The translations under genes were made by a program, and so were the position numbers. DNA of 64,000 bases from WLND01 sp040398845 (lineage in GTDB: Bacteria > Actinomycetota > Actinomycetes > S36-B12). Below the pieces are notes generated by a model, which worked only from the letters and a program-made list of their open reading frames with translations, had not been told where the DNA came from and did no database searches. Numbering within the stretch: the stretch's first letter is position 1; each line of letters starts with the position of its first letter. Shown piece after piece: positions 15,932 through 24,303 of the stretch. Location: the NCBI GenBank assembly GCA_040398845.1, contig JBBATH010000005.1, forward strand, positions 62,001-126,000, given 5' to 3'.

Positions 15932-16704
15932 GGGTAGAGACCGCCACCGACTGTGACGACCTCACCGTGCATGTAGGGCACCTCATTACTGAGCAGCCAA
16001 GCGACGGTCGCTGCGATCTCATCGGCCTCGGCATAGCGTCCCAGCGGGATGCCAGCAAGGAGCGCGGCCTTGAGGGTGGCGCCATCGATGCCAGCAAGTG
16101 CCCCGAGACCATCCTCGAGCGGCTTCATCATTCGAGTGTCGACGACGCCGGGCGCTACGACATTCACGCGAATCCCGAGCGCGCCGGTCTCCTTCATGAG
16201 CGAGCGCGCTAGTCCGATGACCGCGTGCTTGCTCGCGTTGTACACCGAAACGCCTGCGTCGCTCTTGAGCCCGGCGATGGAGGCGGTGAAGACAATCTTG
16301 CCCGCGCTCGGCTGGGTCATCATCTGGCGCACGGCGGCAGCCGACCCGAGGAATGCGCTGCGGACGTTTACGGCCATGACCTTTTCGAAGTCGGCGAGAT
16401 CGAAGGTCGCGATCGGATTCACCTTCGACTCGACGCCAGCATTGGCGTGGAACATGTCGACCGAACCGAACCTGTCGACTGCGGTGGCGAAGAATGCCTC
16501 CGTCGCCGCAGGATCGGAGACGTCTGCGCGCGTCGCCACGAGTCGGTCGCCGAGTTCTGCTGTGAGGGCGTCAAGTCCGGCGCCATCGATGTCAACGGCC
16601 ACAACATTGGCGCCCTCGGCGTGCAGCCGTCGGCAGGTTGCTGATCCGATTCCGCCGGCCGCTCCGGTCACGATCGCTGTGCGTCCTGCAATTCCCTTGA
16701 GCAT
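15928..16704 (-). CDS. Short-chain dehydrogenase/reductase (SDR)
   Basis: This 258-residue SDR has TGAAGGIG at 13-20, VDID after strand two (NAD preference), HANAG at 86-90, and S142, Y155 and K159 (VYNASKHA). The C-terminus is YMHGEVVTVGGGLYP. A strong GGAGGAG precedes its ATG. It lies 42 bp after the acyl-CoA ligase and overlaps the LLM gene, so the probable operon is ligase, SDR, LLM. A beta-oxidation-like dehydrogenation of a CoA-activated acid is possible. Confidence 0.86.
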   Translation of the reverse strand: MLKGIAGRTAIVTGAAGGIGSATCRRLHAEGANVVAVDIDGAGLDALTAELGDRLVATRADVSDPAATEAFFATAVDRFGSVDMFHANAGVESKVNPIATFDLADFEKVMAVNVRSAFLGSAAAVRQMMTQPSAGKIVFTASIAGLKSDAGVSVYNASKHAVIGLARSLMKETGALGIRVNVVAPGVVDTRMMKPLEDGLGALAGIDGATLKAALLAGIPLGRYAEADEIAATVAWLLSNEVPYMHGEVVTVGGGLYP

Positions 16705-16746
16705 CGTCTCCTCCTTCGTCGTTGACGTTCCCAGATGGCTCGGCGG

Positions 16747-18312
16747 CTAGCCACCGATCGTGCGCCCCTCGCCCCAATAGGGCTTGCGGAGGGCCTTTTT
16801 GTCGACCTTCTGCATCTCATTTCTCGGCAGCACCTCGATGAATTCAACGAGGCGCGGGATCTTGTATCCGCCGAGACGCTCCCGGCACCAGGCATTGAGT
16901 TCTGCGAGTGTGGGCGGTGCGCTCTGCTCGACCGGAACGACGAGCGCGAGCAGTTGCTCGCCGAGATCCGGGTGAGGCACCCCGATGACGGCGACATCAA
17001 GCACGCCGGGATGTTCTAGGAGCACCTGCTCACTCTCGGACGGATACAGGTTGACGCCGCCCGAGACGACCATGTCGGACACCCGGTCGGTCACGTAGAT
17101 GAAGCCATCCTCGTCGACATGGCCGACATCGCCGAGGGTGAAGACGCCTGGCCGCACATAGGCCTTCTGCGTCTTCTCCTCGTCACGGTAATACCGAATC
17201 CCACACCCCTCAGGGGCCTCGAAGGCGAGGAGACCTTGCTCACCAGCCGGCAGCTCAGCCCCCTGCTCGTCGAGTACGAGGATGCGGTACGGCTCGACGA
17301 CCCGGCCAACAGAGCCTGGATGAGCGAGCCACTCCGTCGAGTGGATCCGGCACAGGGTCCCTGACTCACTGCCGCCATAAGACTCGGTGAACACCGGGCC
17401 GAGCCAGTCAATCATCGCCCGCTTGACGTCTGGAGGGCACGCCGAGCCGGTATGGGCAATCATCGCAATCGATCCCAGGTGGTGCTGTGCCCGAATCTCC
17501 GGGTCGAGTGCGAGCATCCGCTGAAAATGCGTCGGGACCATGACCGAGGAGCACACGTCGTATTCATCGACGAGAGTGAGGGCACGCGCTGCATCGAACC
17601 GGCCCATGATGATGACGGTCTCACCGAGCAGAAGATGCCGAACCGCAGCCAGCGGTCCGTTGTGCTGGAGCGGTCCGACAACAATGTGGGCACCGGGGGG
17701 AAACTGCGCGCGCTCTCGCAGGACTCGCAAATAGTCGTCACTCGTCTCGACGGGTGCAAGCACCCACCGGGTTTCAGTACCACGGGCCCGGCCTGTCGTT
17801 CCGGACGTGTAGACCATAACCGGTCTCGGGGGACGACCCCGGAAAGCATGGGTTTTCGTCGACGCTGCAAGCCACGCATCCCATGTCACGACTCCTTGGG
17901 GCCCACCGGTCGGTAGCTCGCATGAGTGCACGACAACTGTGGCGACGAGCCCGGCGACGAGCGCCTCCTCCGCGACCGCTGCGCCTCCAGCCCCGGCGAC
18001 GAGGCCCACGATGCCAGCGTCCTGAATCTGATCGGCGAGCTCCCGAAGAGTCAACTGGCGAGAGATCGCCACAGTGCCGACTCCTGCGAGAAGACCGGCC
18101 GCGTGCGCGAGGAGCGTCGGAGCTGCATTGTCTCCGAGGACACCCCAACGGGTGTCTGGATCCGGTGCAGCGCCCAGCATCGCCGCCGCCGCGCTCCTGA
18201 GTTCATCGGCTACCTGCGACCAGGTGCGCACGGAGAGATCGTCAACAATTGCGACCGAGGTGGGCTGGTCAGCTGCTCGATCTGCAATTGGTCCAAGCGG
18301 CAGAGACGACAC
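16747..18312 (-). CDS. Acyl-CoA synthetase (AMP-binding, FadD-like)
   Basis: This 521-residue adenylate-forming enzyme has the phosphate-binding loop YTSGTTGRARGTE at about 168-180, the TESYGGSESG motif, GDVGHVDEDGFIYVTDRVSDM, and the C-terminal lysine region ending in NEMQKVDKKALRKPYW, whose Lys helps adenylate formation. It should activate a carboxylic acid to its CoA thioester with ATP. I chose GTG at 18312, which has TTGAGGACC upstream, over the TTG at 18324. It is the first gene of a three-gene operon with an SDR and an LLM oxidoreductase. The chain length or ring nature of the substrate is unknown. Confidence 0.85.
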   Translation of the reverse strand: MSSLPLGPIADRAADQPTSVAIVDDLSVRTWSQVADELRSAAAAMLGAAPDPDTRWGVLGDNAAPTLLAHAAGLLAGVGTVAISRQLTLRELADQIQDAGIVGLVAGAGGAAVAEEALVAGLVATVVVHSCELPTGGPQGVVTWDAWLAASTKTHAFRGRPPRPVMVYTSGTTGRARGTETRWVLAPVETSDDYLRVLRERAQFPPGAHIVVGPLQHNGPLAAVRHLLLGETVIIMGRFDAARALTLVDEYDVCSSVMVPTHFQRMLALDPEIRAQHHLGSIAMIAHTGSACPPDVKRAMIDWLGPVFTESYGGSESGTLCRIHSTEWLAHPGSVGRVVEPYRILVLDEQGAELPAGEQGLLAFEAPEGCGIRYYRDEEKTQKAYVRPGVFTLGDVGHVDEDGFIYVTDRVSDMVVSGGVNLYPSESEQVLLEHPGVLDVAVIGVPHPDLGEQLLALVVPVEQSAPPTLAELNAWCRERLGGYKIPRLVEFIEVLPRNEMQKVDKKALRKPYWGEGRTIGG

Positions 18313-18457
18313 CTTGGTCCTCAAAGTTAGGGGCGCGGGCCCGATGATTCCGTCTTAGAATACTGCTCGTTAGTGGAGAAGGAGTCAAGAAACCCGATCT
18401 GCTCACTAGGATCGAATACCAACGCAGCGTCACCCACGACAGCGAATCGGAGCAATG

Positions 18458-19675
18458 ATGGACTTCCAGCTGAGCGCACGTGCCCAGGAGCTCTCAGAGA
18501 ACATGTGGGACTTCCTCAACACCCGTGTCCTGCCGTCGGAGAAGGAATACGACCGCTACCGCGCAAGTGTTGGCACCGAGGACTCCACCCTCCCCCCCAT
18601 CGTCGAGGAACTCAAGGTCGAAGCGCGCGCCCGCGGCCTATGGAACCTGTTCCTGCCTGCTGAGAGCGGGCTCACCAACACCGAATACGCGTCCTTGGCG
18701 GAGATTTCCGGCTGGAGCATGGACATCCTGCCGGAGGCGATCAACTGCCAAGCCCCTGACACAGGCAACATGGAGACCCTGCATCTCTTCGGAACACCGG
18801 AGCAAAAAGCAACCTGGCTCGAGCCGCTCCTCGATGGCACCATGCGCTCCGCATTCGTCATGACCGAGCCCGCGGTTGCGAGTAGCGACGCCACAAACAT
18901 CACCTGCTCGATTGAGCGCGACGGCGATGAGTGGGTCATCAACGGGCTCAAGTGGTGGGCCAGCGGCGCCATGGATCCGCGCTGTCAGATTTTCATCGTC
19001 ATGGGCAAGACCGATCCCGATGGCCCGGCCCACCGCCGTCAGTCAATGGTCCTCGTCCCCCGAGACACCCCAGGCGTCACGATCGAGCGATCCCTTCCCG
19101 TCCTCGGGCACTATGACCAGCACGGCCACGCACAGATTCGCTTCAAGGACGCCCGGGTACCAGTATCGAACCTTCTCGGCGAGGCCGGCGACGGATTCAT
19201 GATCGCGCAGGCTCGACTTGGTCCCGGCCGTATCCACCACTGCATGCGCGCCATCGGTGCCGCCGAGCGTGCCCTCGCGATGATGGTCGACCGAGCGAAG
19301 AGTCGAGTGGCATTCGGCGGACCACTATCGGAGCAGGGGACTATTCAGCGCGATATCGCCGAATCCCGCATCGAGATCGAGCAGGCGCGCCTTCTCACCC
19401 TCAAGGCAGCCTGGATGATCGATCGGAGCGACGCCAAGGCTGCCCGAATGGAGATTGCCGCGATCAAGGTCATCGCCCCGCGGATGGCATGCGCGGTCAT
19501 CGACCGGGCAATTCAGATCTACGGCGGGATGGGCGTGAGCGACGACGTACCGCTCGCACGAATGTACGGCTGGCACCGAGGCCTTCGGATCTTCGACGGC
19601 CCCGACGAGGTGCACCTGCGGTCAATCGCACGCTGGGAACTCAAGAAGGAGCGGGCTGTTCAGTTCCCATCATGA
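18458..19675 (+). CDS. Acyl-CoA dehydrogenase (ACAD10/11-like)
   Basis: This 405-residue flavoenzyme has the acyl-CoA dehydrogenase signatures FVMTEPAVASSDATNI and WVINGLKWWASGA, RRQSMVLVP and GRIHHCMRAIGAAERAL, and a C-terminal AIQIYGGMGVSDDVPLARMYGW then RIFDGPDEVHLRSIA. The WWASGAMDPRC segment and this C-terminal pattern are typical of the ACAD11-like subgroup. FAD oxidises an acyl-CoA to the enoyl-CoA. The second of two ATGs (18458) is better placed relative to GGAG at 18449. Its 3' end overlaps the converging tetR gene by 35 bp. It is divergent from the acyl-CoA ligase. Confidence 0.87.
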   Translation: MDFQLSARAQELSENMWDFLNTRVLPSEKEYDRYRASVGTEDSTLPPIVEELKVEARARGLWNLFLPAESGLTNTEYASLAEISGWSMDILPEAINCQAPDTGNMETLHLFGTPEQKATWLEPLLDGTMRSAFVMTEPAVASSDATNITCSIERDGDEWVINGLKWWASGAMDPRCQIFIVMGKTDPDGPAHRRQSMVLVPRDTPGVTIERSLPVLGHYDQHGHAQIRFKDARVPVSNLLGEAGDGFMIAQARLGPGRIHHCMRAIGAAERALAMMVDRAKSRVAFGGPLSEQGTIQRDIAESRIEIEQARLLTLKAAWMIDRSDAKAARMEIAAIKVIAPRMACAVIDRAIQIYGGMGVSDDVPLARMYGWHRGLRIFDGPDEVHLRSIARWELKKERAVQFPS

Positions 19676-20321
19676 CCGGCACGAGGATGTCGGCGAGCGC
19701 GATCTCCAAGCGCGCCACCGGCAGCCGGCTCAGCGGACCGTCGATCCAGGTGGTCTGGGCCGTGGTGAGGAGCTGGTTCAGGAAATTAAAGGCCATGAGC
19801 TTTGATGCGTACTGTTCCCGCGCTTTGCGTGAACTGCGGGGTGGGCGCTCACTCTCCGCGAGGTAGTCGAATGCCCGTTGGGCGTGTCGCTCCTGCCAGC
19901 CCTCGTACGTGCGCCGCGATTGCGGTGTCGCGCCCCCGAGGTGGAGGGTGAGGAACCTCGCCTCCACCGGATGAGTTCGCCACCAGGCCCAGCCTGCGTA
20001 GATCACCTCACGCAGCACCTGCTCGTTCAGCACCTCCGCATTTGCGCGGATATGGTCAATTGACGCACTGAATCCCTCGAGGCAGGCGGCGAAGGCCTGA
20101 TCGAAGAGTTCCTCCTTGCCGCCGAAGTGGTAGTAGACGGCGGTCGGCGCCACACCGCACTCGACCGCAACCTCTTCGACGGTCGCCTCCGCATACGTGA
20201 GCCGCGAGAACGCGGTCGTGGCTCCCCGAACAATCTCAGCGCGCCGCGACGGACGGTGCGCCGGACGACCTGGCGCATCGGACTCCTCATCAACGAGCGG
20301 CTCGGCCGCGGCTCTCGACAC
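19641..20321 (-). CDS. TetR-family transcriptional regulator
   Basis: This protein of about 226 residues has an N-terminal TetR helix-turn-helix: RRAEIVRGATTAFSR, ATVEEVAVECGVAPTAVYYHFGGKEELFDQAF. The remaining all-helical domain would bind a small ligand, commonly an acyl-CoA in such clusters. The start is uncertain. GTG at 20321 is preferred, because CATAAT lies 6 bp upstream as in a leaderless promoter, while the longer TTG reading begins inside a tandem repeat. Its 3' end overlaps the acyl-CoA dehydrogenase gene, and it is divergent from a second tetR at 20419. Confidence 0.82.
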   Translation of the reverse strand: MSRAAAEPLVDEESDAPGRPAHRPSRRAEIVRGATTAFSRLTYAEATVEEVAVECGVAPTAVYYHFGGKEELFDQAFAACLEGFSASIDHIRANAEVLNEQVLREVIYAGWAWWRTHPVEARFLTLHLGGATPQSRRTYEGWQERHAQRAFDYLAESERPPRSSRKAREQYASKLMAFNFLNQLLTTAQTTWIDGPLSRLPVARLEIALADILVPVMMGTEQPAPS

Positions 20322-20376
20322 GTTGTCATTATGAACCCGAAGACCCAACCTGCATATGGCACACTCGCAACACCAT

Positions 20377-20458
20377 GCGTAATCCTCGGTCAATCCGTGC
20401 GTAATCCTCGGTCAACCCATGGCTGATCCTCGGTCAACGCGGCCCTCTCCTCGGTCCA
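20377..20458. repeat. Four tandem ~22-bp repeats at the start of the second tetR gene
   Basis: The core TCCTCGGTCAA occurs at 20383, 20405 and 20427, with a variant TCCTCGGTCCA at 20448, at periods of 22, 22 and 21 bp. The first two units share GCGTAATCCTCGGTCAA exactly. The array spans the divergent promoter region and the ATG at 20419; the last two units encode the repeated PRSTRP residues of the regulator's N-terminus. Two-helical-turn spacing would suit an operator array. Confidence 0.8.
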
Positions 20459-21039
20459 CGCGACCCGCAAATCGCCCGTCGCGGCGCCACGAGATCCTTA
20501 CCGCCGCTATCGAACTACTCGCCGTGCAGCCGCCTGACCAGATCGCTGTGTCCGATATTGCCGCCCAGGCGGGCATGACCCCCGCTGCGTTCTACTACCA
20601 CTTCGCATCCAAGGACGAGATCCTCGACGAGATCATCGCTGAGTTCGCCGGTGATTGGTCCAAGCTCGTAGGCGGGCTCCTCCCTGAATTGACTCACCCA
20701 GAAGACCTGATCGACTTCATCGACGACATCCTCAACTGGGTCGATGAGCACCAGCGAGTGGCCACCGTCTACTTCGTAACCTCGATCGGGGCGACGAGCA
20801 CTGGTGAAGCGCTTCGCAAGAAGACTCGAGACGATTTGAGTAAGAGGGCCGCCAAATCCTTCCTCGTCATGAATCCTGCCAAGGATCGCCTCGACAGCGC
20901 AGTGGCCGGACTCGGCCTCATCACCCTGCTGGAGGTAATTTCCAGGGCCCGCCTCGAGCTTGACCCCAGCTACCGGACGCTTGGCCCGATGCGGTTCCGG
21001 GCATCTGCCGCGACCCTGGCCGAGCATCTCGTGAAGTAG
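20419..21039 (+). CDS. TetR-family transcriptional regulator
   Basis: This 206-residue regulator has SRRHEILTAAIELLA, then QIAVSDIAAQAGMTPAAFYYHFASKDEILDEII as the TetR helix-turn-helix at about residues 22-70. The N-terminal residues contain two PRSTRP copies, produced by the tandem repeat in the DNA, so the real start could be further in. The ligand domain is helical with no recognisable specificity. It is divergent from the tetR at 19641 and followed by a marR gene on the same strand. Targets probably include the neighbouring acyl-CoA and SDR genes (inference). Confidence 0.82.
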   Translation: MADPRSTRPSPRSTRPANRPSRRHEILTAAIELLAVQPPDQIAVSDIAAQAGMTPAAFYYHFASKDEILDEIIAEFAGDWSKLVGGLLPELTHPEDLIDFIDDILNWVDEHQRVATVYFVTSIGATSTGEALRKKTRDDLSKRAAKSFLVMNPAKDRLDSAVAGLGLITLLEVISRARLELDPSYRTLGPMRFRASAATLAEHLVK

Positions 21040-21049
21040 CCTCCTGCTC

Positions 21050-21065
21050 ACACGCACGTGCGTGT
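21050..21065. promoter_or_regulatory. Perfect 16-bp palindrome upstream of the marR gene
   Basis: ACACGCACGTGCGTGT is a perfect palindrome located 73 bp before the marR start and just before a TAGTAT box (21074). MarR proteins commonly bind such palindromes to repress themselves. Confidence 0.55.
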
Positions 21066-21138
21066 ACGCCCTAGTATTTGAAGTCCACGGGGCTCGGCAC
21101 GACGATTTGCCTTACGACGTGCGCGACAAGGGGATGCA

Positions 21139-21645
21139 ATGACCATCGGCAAGATGCTCGATACCGATCCGATCGGTGAAGCCCACCGGCTATGGGTTAA
21201 GCACGGATGGGCCGACGCGGCCGATGGCATGGCTGCCGTGACGTCACTCGTGCGCGCCCAGCAGATCCTCATGCAGCGAATCGATGTCGTCCTTCGTCCC
21301 CTCAATCTCACCTTCGCACGGTATGAGATTCTCATGCTCCTCGGCTTCTCGCGCACTGGTGCGTTGCCAATGACCCGGATGGGCAGCCTGCTGCAGGTCC
21401 ATCCGACAAGCGTGACGAGCGCCGTCGATCGTCTCGAGGCGCAGGGGTTCGTTGCCCGACTCCCCCACCCGACCGACCGGCGGGCTGTGCTCGCATCCAT
21501 CACTGACACCGGTCGAAGCCAATCGGCCACCGCCACGACGGCGCTCAATGCCCAAGTTTTCGAAAACCTCGGTATCACCGACAATCAGGTGGACCAACTC
21601 CGAGGTGTCCTGCGCAGCCTCCGGGCGAACGCAGGCGATTTCTAG
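21139..21645 (+). CDS. MarR-family transcriptional regulator
   Basis: This 168-residue protein has the MarR winged helix: LTFARYEILMLLGFSRTGALPMTRMGSLLQVHPTSVTSAVDRLEAQGFVARLPHPTDRRAVLASIT, where HPTSVTSAVDRLE is the recognition helix and DRRAVLA the wing. Helices on both sides form the dimer interface. The start follows AAGGGGAT. A 16-bp palindrome upstream and a 20-bp palindrome just downstream, before the 3-hydroxyacyl-CoA dehydrogenase gene, are likely operator candidates. Confidence 0.88.
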   Translation: MTIGKMLDTDPIGEAHRLWVKHGWADAADGMAAVTSLVRAQQILMQRIDVVLRPLNLTFARYEILMLLGFSRTGALPMTRMGSLLQVHPTSVTSAVDRLEAQGFVARLPHPTDRRAVLASITDTGRSQSATATTALNAQVFENLGITDNQVDQLRGVLRSLRANAGDF

Positions 21646-21661
21646 GTTCTGCCGAATCCCC

Positions 21662-21681
21662 CCAGCGGGTATACCCGCTGG
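21662..21681. promoter_or_regulatory. Perfect 20-bp palindrome between marR and the 3-hydroxyacyl-CoA dehydrogenase gene
   Basis: CCAGCGGGTATACCCGCTGG is a perfect palindrome 32 bp before the ATG at 21714. It could be a regulator binding site or an RNA hairpin with a TATA loop. There is no T-run, so a terminator is less likely. Confidence 0.6.
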
Positions 21682-21713
21682 CCGGGCTCTACAACACAGG
21701 GAGCGAACGAACA

Positions 21714-22562
21714 ATGAATCGACTTGGAGTCGTCGGCTGCGGCGTCATGGGCGCGGGTATCGCTGAGGTTGGGGTGAAGGGCGGTTGCGACGTCGTCGTC
21801 GTCGACTTCAGCGACGAGATCCTCGACAGAGCGAGGGGCCGGATGGCCGGGTCGCTCGCGAAGGCCGAGACGGCCGGGCGCCTCAACGAACCCGCGGACA
21901 CCATCATGGGGCGCATTGCCTTCACCACCGACCGCGCGGCGCTCGCCGACCGGGAGATCGTCATCGAGGCAATCCGGGAGACCCTTGAGGACAAGGTCGC
22001 TCTCATCGGCAACCTCGACGACATTCTTTCAACCCAAGCGATTATCGCGACAAACACATCGTCCATCCCCGTGGCGCAGATCGCAGCCGCCAGCGCCCAC
22101 CCCGGTCGGGTCCTCGGCCTGCACTTCTTCAACCCGGTCCCGGTCATGCCACTCGTCGAGGTGGTCGCATGCCTCGTCACTGATCCCGCTGTCGCCGACT
22201 CCGCCCATGAATTCTGCGCCGATGTCCTAGGCAAGAAGGTCATCAGGGCTGCGGACCGTTCCGGATTCGTGGTCAATGCGATCCTCGTGCCATATCTGCT
22301 CTCCGCCATCAGGTCGCTGGAGAACAATGTGGCGACCAAGGAGGACATCGACACCGGCATGATGGCCGGCTGCGGCATGCCCATGGGTCCGCTCACCCTC
22401 TGCGACATGATCGGGCTCGACACCATGCTCCTCGTTTCACAGAGCCTGTATGCCGAACACCTCGAGGCGGCATTCGCGCCGCCTGCCCTGCTCAAGCGCC
22501 ATGTCGAGGCGGGCCTGCTTGGCCGCAAGTCCGGACGAGGCTTCTACGACTACACCAAGTAG
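21714..22562 (+). CDS. 3-hydroxyacyl-CoA (3-hydroxybutyryl-CoA) dehydrogenase
   Basis: This 282-residue single-module enzyme has the NAD-binding GCGVMGAGIAE at 8-18, TNTSSIP, and GLHFFNPVPVMPLVEVV with catalytic His137, then the C-terminal dimer domain with GFVVNAILVPYL, GCGMPMGPL and GRKSGRGFYDY. It oxidises 3-hydroxyacyl-CoA to 3-ketoacyl-CoA with NAD. It follows marR after 68 bp and may be its main target. A second, double-length enzyme of this family is encoded at 47360. Confidence 0.92.
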   Translation: MNRLGVVGCGVMGAGIAEVGVKGGCDVVVVDFSDEILDRARGRMAGSLAKAETAGRLNEPADTIMGRIAFTTDRAALADREIVIEAIRETLEDKVALIGNLDDILSTQAIIATNTSSIPVAQIAAASAHPGRVLGLHFFNPVPVMPLVEVVACLVTDPAVADSAHEFCADVLGKKVIRAADRSGFVVNAILVPYLLSAIRSLENNVATKEDIDTGMMAGCGMPMGPLTLCDMIGLDTMLLVSQSLYAEHLEAAFAPPALLKRHVEAGLLGRKSGRGFYDYTK

Positions 22563-22577
22563 TCGCAGCAGGTTCTG

Positions 22578-23357
22578 CTAGCGAGCGAGATAGCCGCCGT
22601 CCACTGCGAGCGCGTGGCCGATGGTGAAAGCGGATGCCTCGGAGCACAGCCACAGGGCAGCCGCGGAAATCTCGTCGGGCTGGCCGAAGCGCCCAAGGAG
22701 GCTCAATCGGTTGGCGACCTCCTGCTTGTCGCGGCCGCGCGCCTCGATTGCGCCGAGCAGCATCGGGGTCTCGATCGCTCCCGGGCAGATCGCATTGATG
22801 CGTACGCCGAGAGGCGCGTAGTCCATTGCCGCAGATTTCGTGAGCCCAAGGACCCCAAACTTGCTGGCGGTGTAGGCGGACTGATGGGGCTGCGGCCGGT
22901 AGGAGTTGGTCGAAGCGATGTTCACGATGGCGCCGCCCTCGGCCAGCATCGCCTTGATCTCGTGCTTCATGCACAGGAAGATCGACCGCAAGTTCACCGC
23001 GATCATCCGATCGAAGTCCTCATCCGCAAGATCAGCAAGGTTCACGGTCTCGAACTCGATTGCGGCGGCATTCACTGCGAAGTTAAGCCCGCCGAACTGC
23101 GAAACCGCGGCTTGAACCATTGCCGCGACATCATCGGACTTCGAGACGTCAGTTCGGACGAACACCGCCTCACCGCCCTGCTCGCGTACGAGCGAGGCGG
23201 TGACTTCTCCACCCTCAGCATTGAAGTCAGCGACCACCACACGAGCACCAGCAGCGCTGAAGGCTAGGGCAAGTGAACGCCCCATACCTCCAGCACCGCC
23301 GGTGACAATCGCGGTCTTGTTGGTGAACCACTGGTCAAGGTTTCCCAAGCGAGACAC
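22578..23357 (-). CDS. Short-chain dehydrogenase/reductase (SDR)
   Basis: This 259-residue SDR has VTGGAGGMG near 18-26, VADFN after strand two, VNAAA, IASTNS, YTASKFG (catalytic Tyr and Lys) and a C-terminal FTIGHALAVDGGY. The GTG start lies 8 bp after the stop of another SDR (23366-24148), so the two form an operon. Its ribosome binding site is weak, suggesting coupling to the upstream gene. It converges on the 3-hydroxyacyl-CoA dehydrogenase gene with a 15-bp gap. Confidence 0.85.
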   Translation of the reverse strand: MSRLGNLDQWFTNKTAIVTGGAGGMGRSLALAFSAAGARVVVADFNAEGGEVTASLVREQGGEAVFVRTDVSKSDDVAAMVQAAVSQFGGLNFAVNAAAIEFETVNLADLADEDFDRMIAVNLRSIFLCMKHEIKAMLAEGGAIVNIASTNSYRPQPHQSAYTASKFGVLGLTKSAAMDYAPLGVRINAICPGAIETPMLLGAIEARGRDKQEVANRLSLLGRFGQPDEISAAALWLCSEASAFTIGHALAVDGGYLAR

Positions 23358-23365
23358 GGGGTGGC

Positions 23366-24148
23366 CTAGTACGGAGATGCGCCACCGTCGACATTGATCG
23401 TGGTGCCGGTGATACCCGCGCCGAGATCCGATGCCAGGAGCACCGCGGCAGCCGCGACCTCAGCCTCGGTGTTCGGACGCTGGATTGCCGTGACGCTGAA
23501 CATGAGCTGCGCGAGTGCATCGAGGTTCGGCAGTCCCATGGCCTCGACTGTCGCCGGACCTGTCTCGTAGAACATGTCGGTGGCGACGAAGCCCGGGCAC
23601 AGTGCATTCGCGGTGATGCCCTGGGTACCGACCTCCTTGGCAACTGCCTTCATGAGCCCGATGATCGCGTGCTTGTTGGAGATGTAGCCGGGAACGGCCA
23701 TCGTGGTGATCTTCCCGTACATCGACGACATGCCGATGATGCGGCCCGACTGCTGCGGCAGCATGTACTTCAGGGCCCGACGGGTCATCCAGAAGGTCTG
23801 GTTGAGGTTGAAGTCGAGTTCGTACTGCCACTCCTCGTCGCTCATCATGGCGACCGGAGCGGTGTTCGCGACACCTCCGGCGTTCGGGACGATGATGTCG
23901 ATGCGGCCGCACTTGGCGACGGTACCGTCAACGAGGGCTTCAACCTGCGCCTGCTTCGAGGCATCGCACGCGATGAAGTGCAGGCGATCGCCGCCACCCA
24001 TCTCCTCGATGGCCTTGCGGCCCTTCTCCTCGTTGCGGCCGCTCAGGACGACCGTTGCGCCCTCGTCGTGGAAGGCCTGCGCGATGCCGCGCCCAATACT
24101 GCGGGTACTCGCGGTGATTGTCGCGACCTTGCCGTCAAGAAGACCCAT
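23366..24148 (-). CDS. Short-chain dehydrogenase/reductase (SDR)
   Basis: This 260-residue SDR has TASTRSIGRG where the glycine-rich loop lies, in place of the common TGxxxGIG, LSGRNEEKG after strand two (Arg suggests NADP), PNAGG, and the catalytic Tyr-x3-Lys in VPGYISNKHA. The C-terminus is ITGTTINVDGGASPY. The altered glycine loop (Ala and Ser in the first positions) is less common but known in the family. It precedes a second SDR by 8 bp. Confidence 0.84.
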   Translation of the reverse strand: MGLLDGKVATITASTRSIGRGIAQAFHDEGATVVLSGRNEEKGRKAIEEMGGGDRLHFIACDASKQAQVEALVDGTVAKCGRIDIIVPNAGGVANTAPVAMMSDEEWQYELDFNLNQTFWMTRRALKYMLPQQSGRIIGMSSMYGKITTMAVPGYISNKHAIIGLMKAVAKEVGTQGITANALCPGFVATDMFYETGPATVEAMGLPNLDALAQLMFSVTAIQRPNTEAEVAAAAVLLASDLGAGITGTTINVDGGASPY

Positions 24149-24240
24149 GGAAACTCCTCATTATCGAAATTGGCGGGATATGTTCCCAAAGTCAGCCTAA
24201 CTCTAGAACGACTCAAGAAACAGTGCCCCACCATATGACG

Positions 24241-24293
24241 GGGAGCGGGACCTTGTCTGGCATTCCAAGTACTTGCCACCAGGTCCCGCTCCC
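24241..24293. terminator. Long perfect-stem hairpin downstream of the esterase gene
   Basis: GGGAGCGGGACC (24241-24252) and GGTCCCGCTCCC (24282-24293) form a perfect 12-bp stem. The 29-nt loop contains a second small stem (TGGCA/TGCCA) around the palindrome AAGTACTT. It begins 11 bp after the esterase stop and lies upstream of the SDR pair, all read on the minus strand. It is probably a terminator or a transcript-stabilising hairpin. Confidence 0.65.
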
Positions 24294-24303
24294 AGCGGGC
24301 CTG

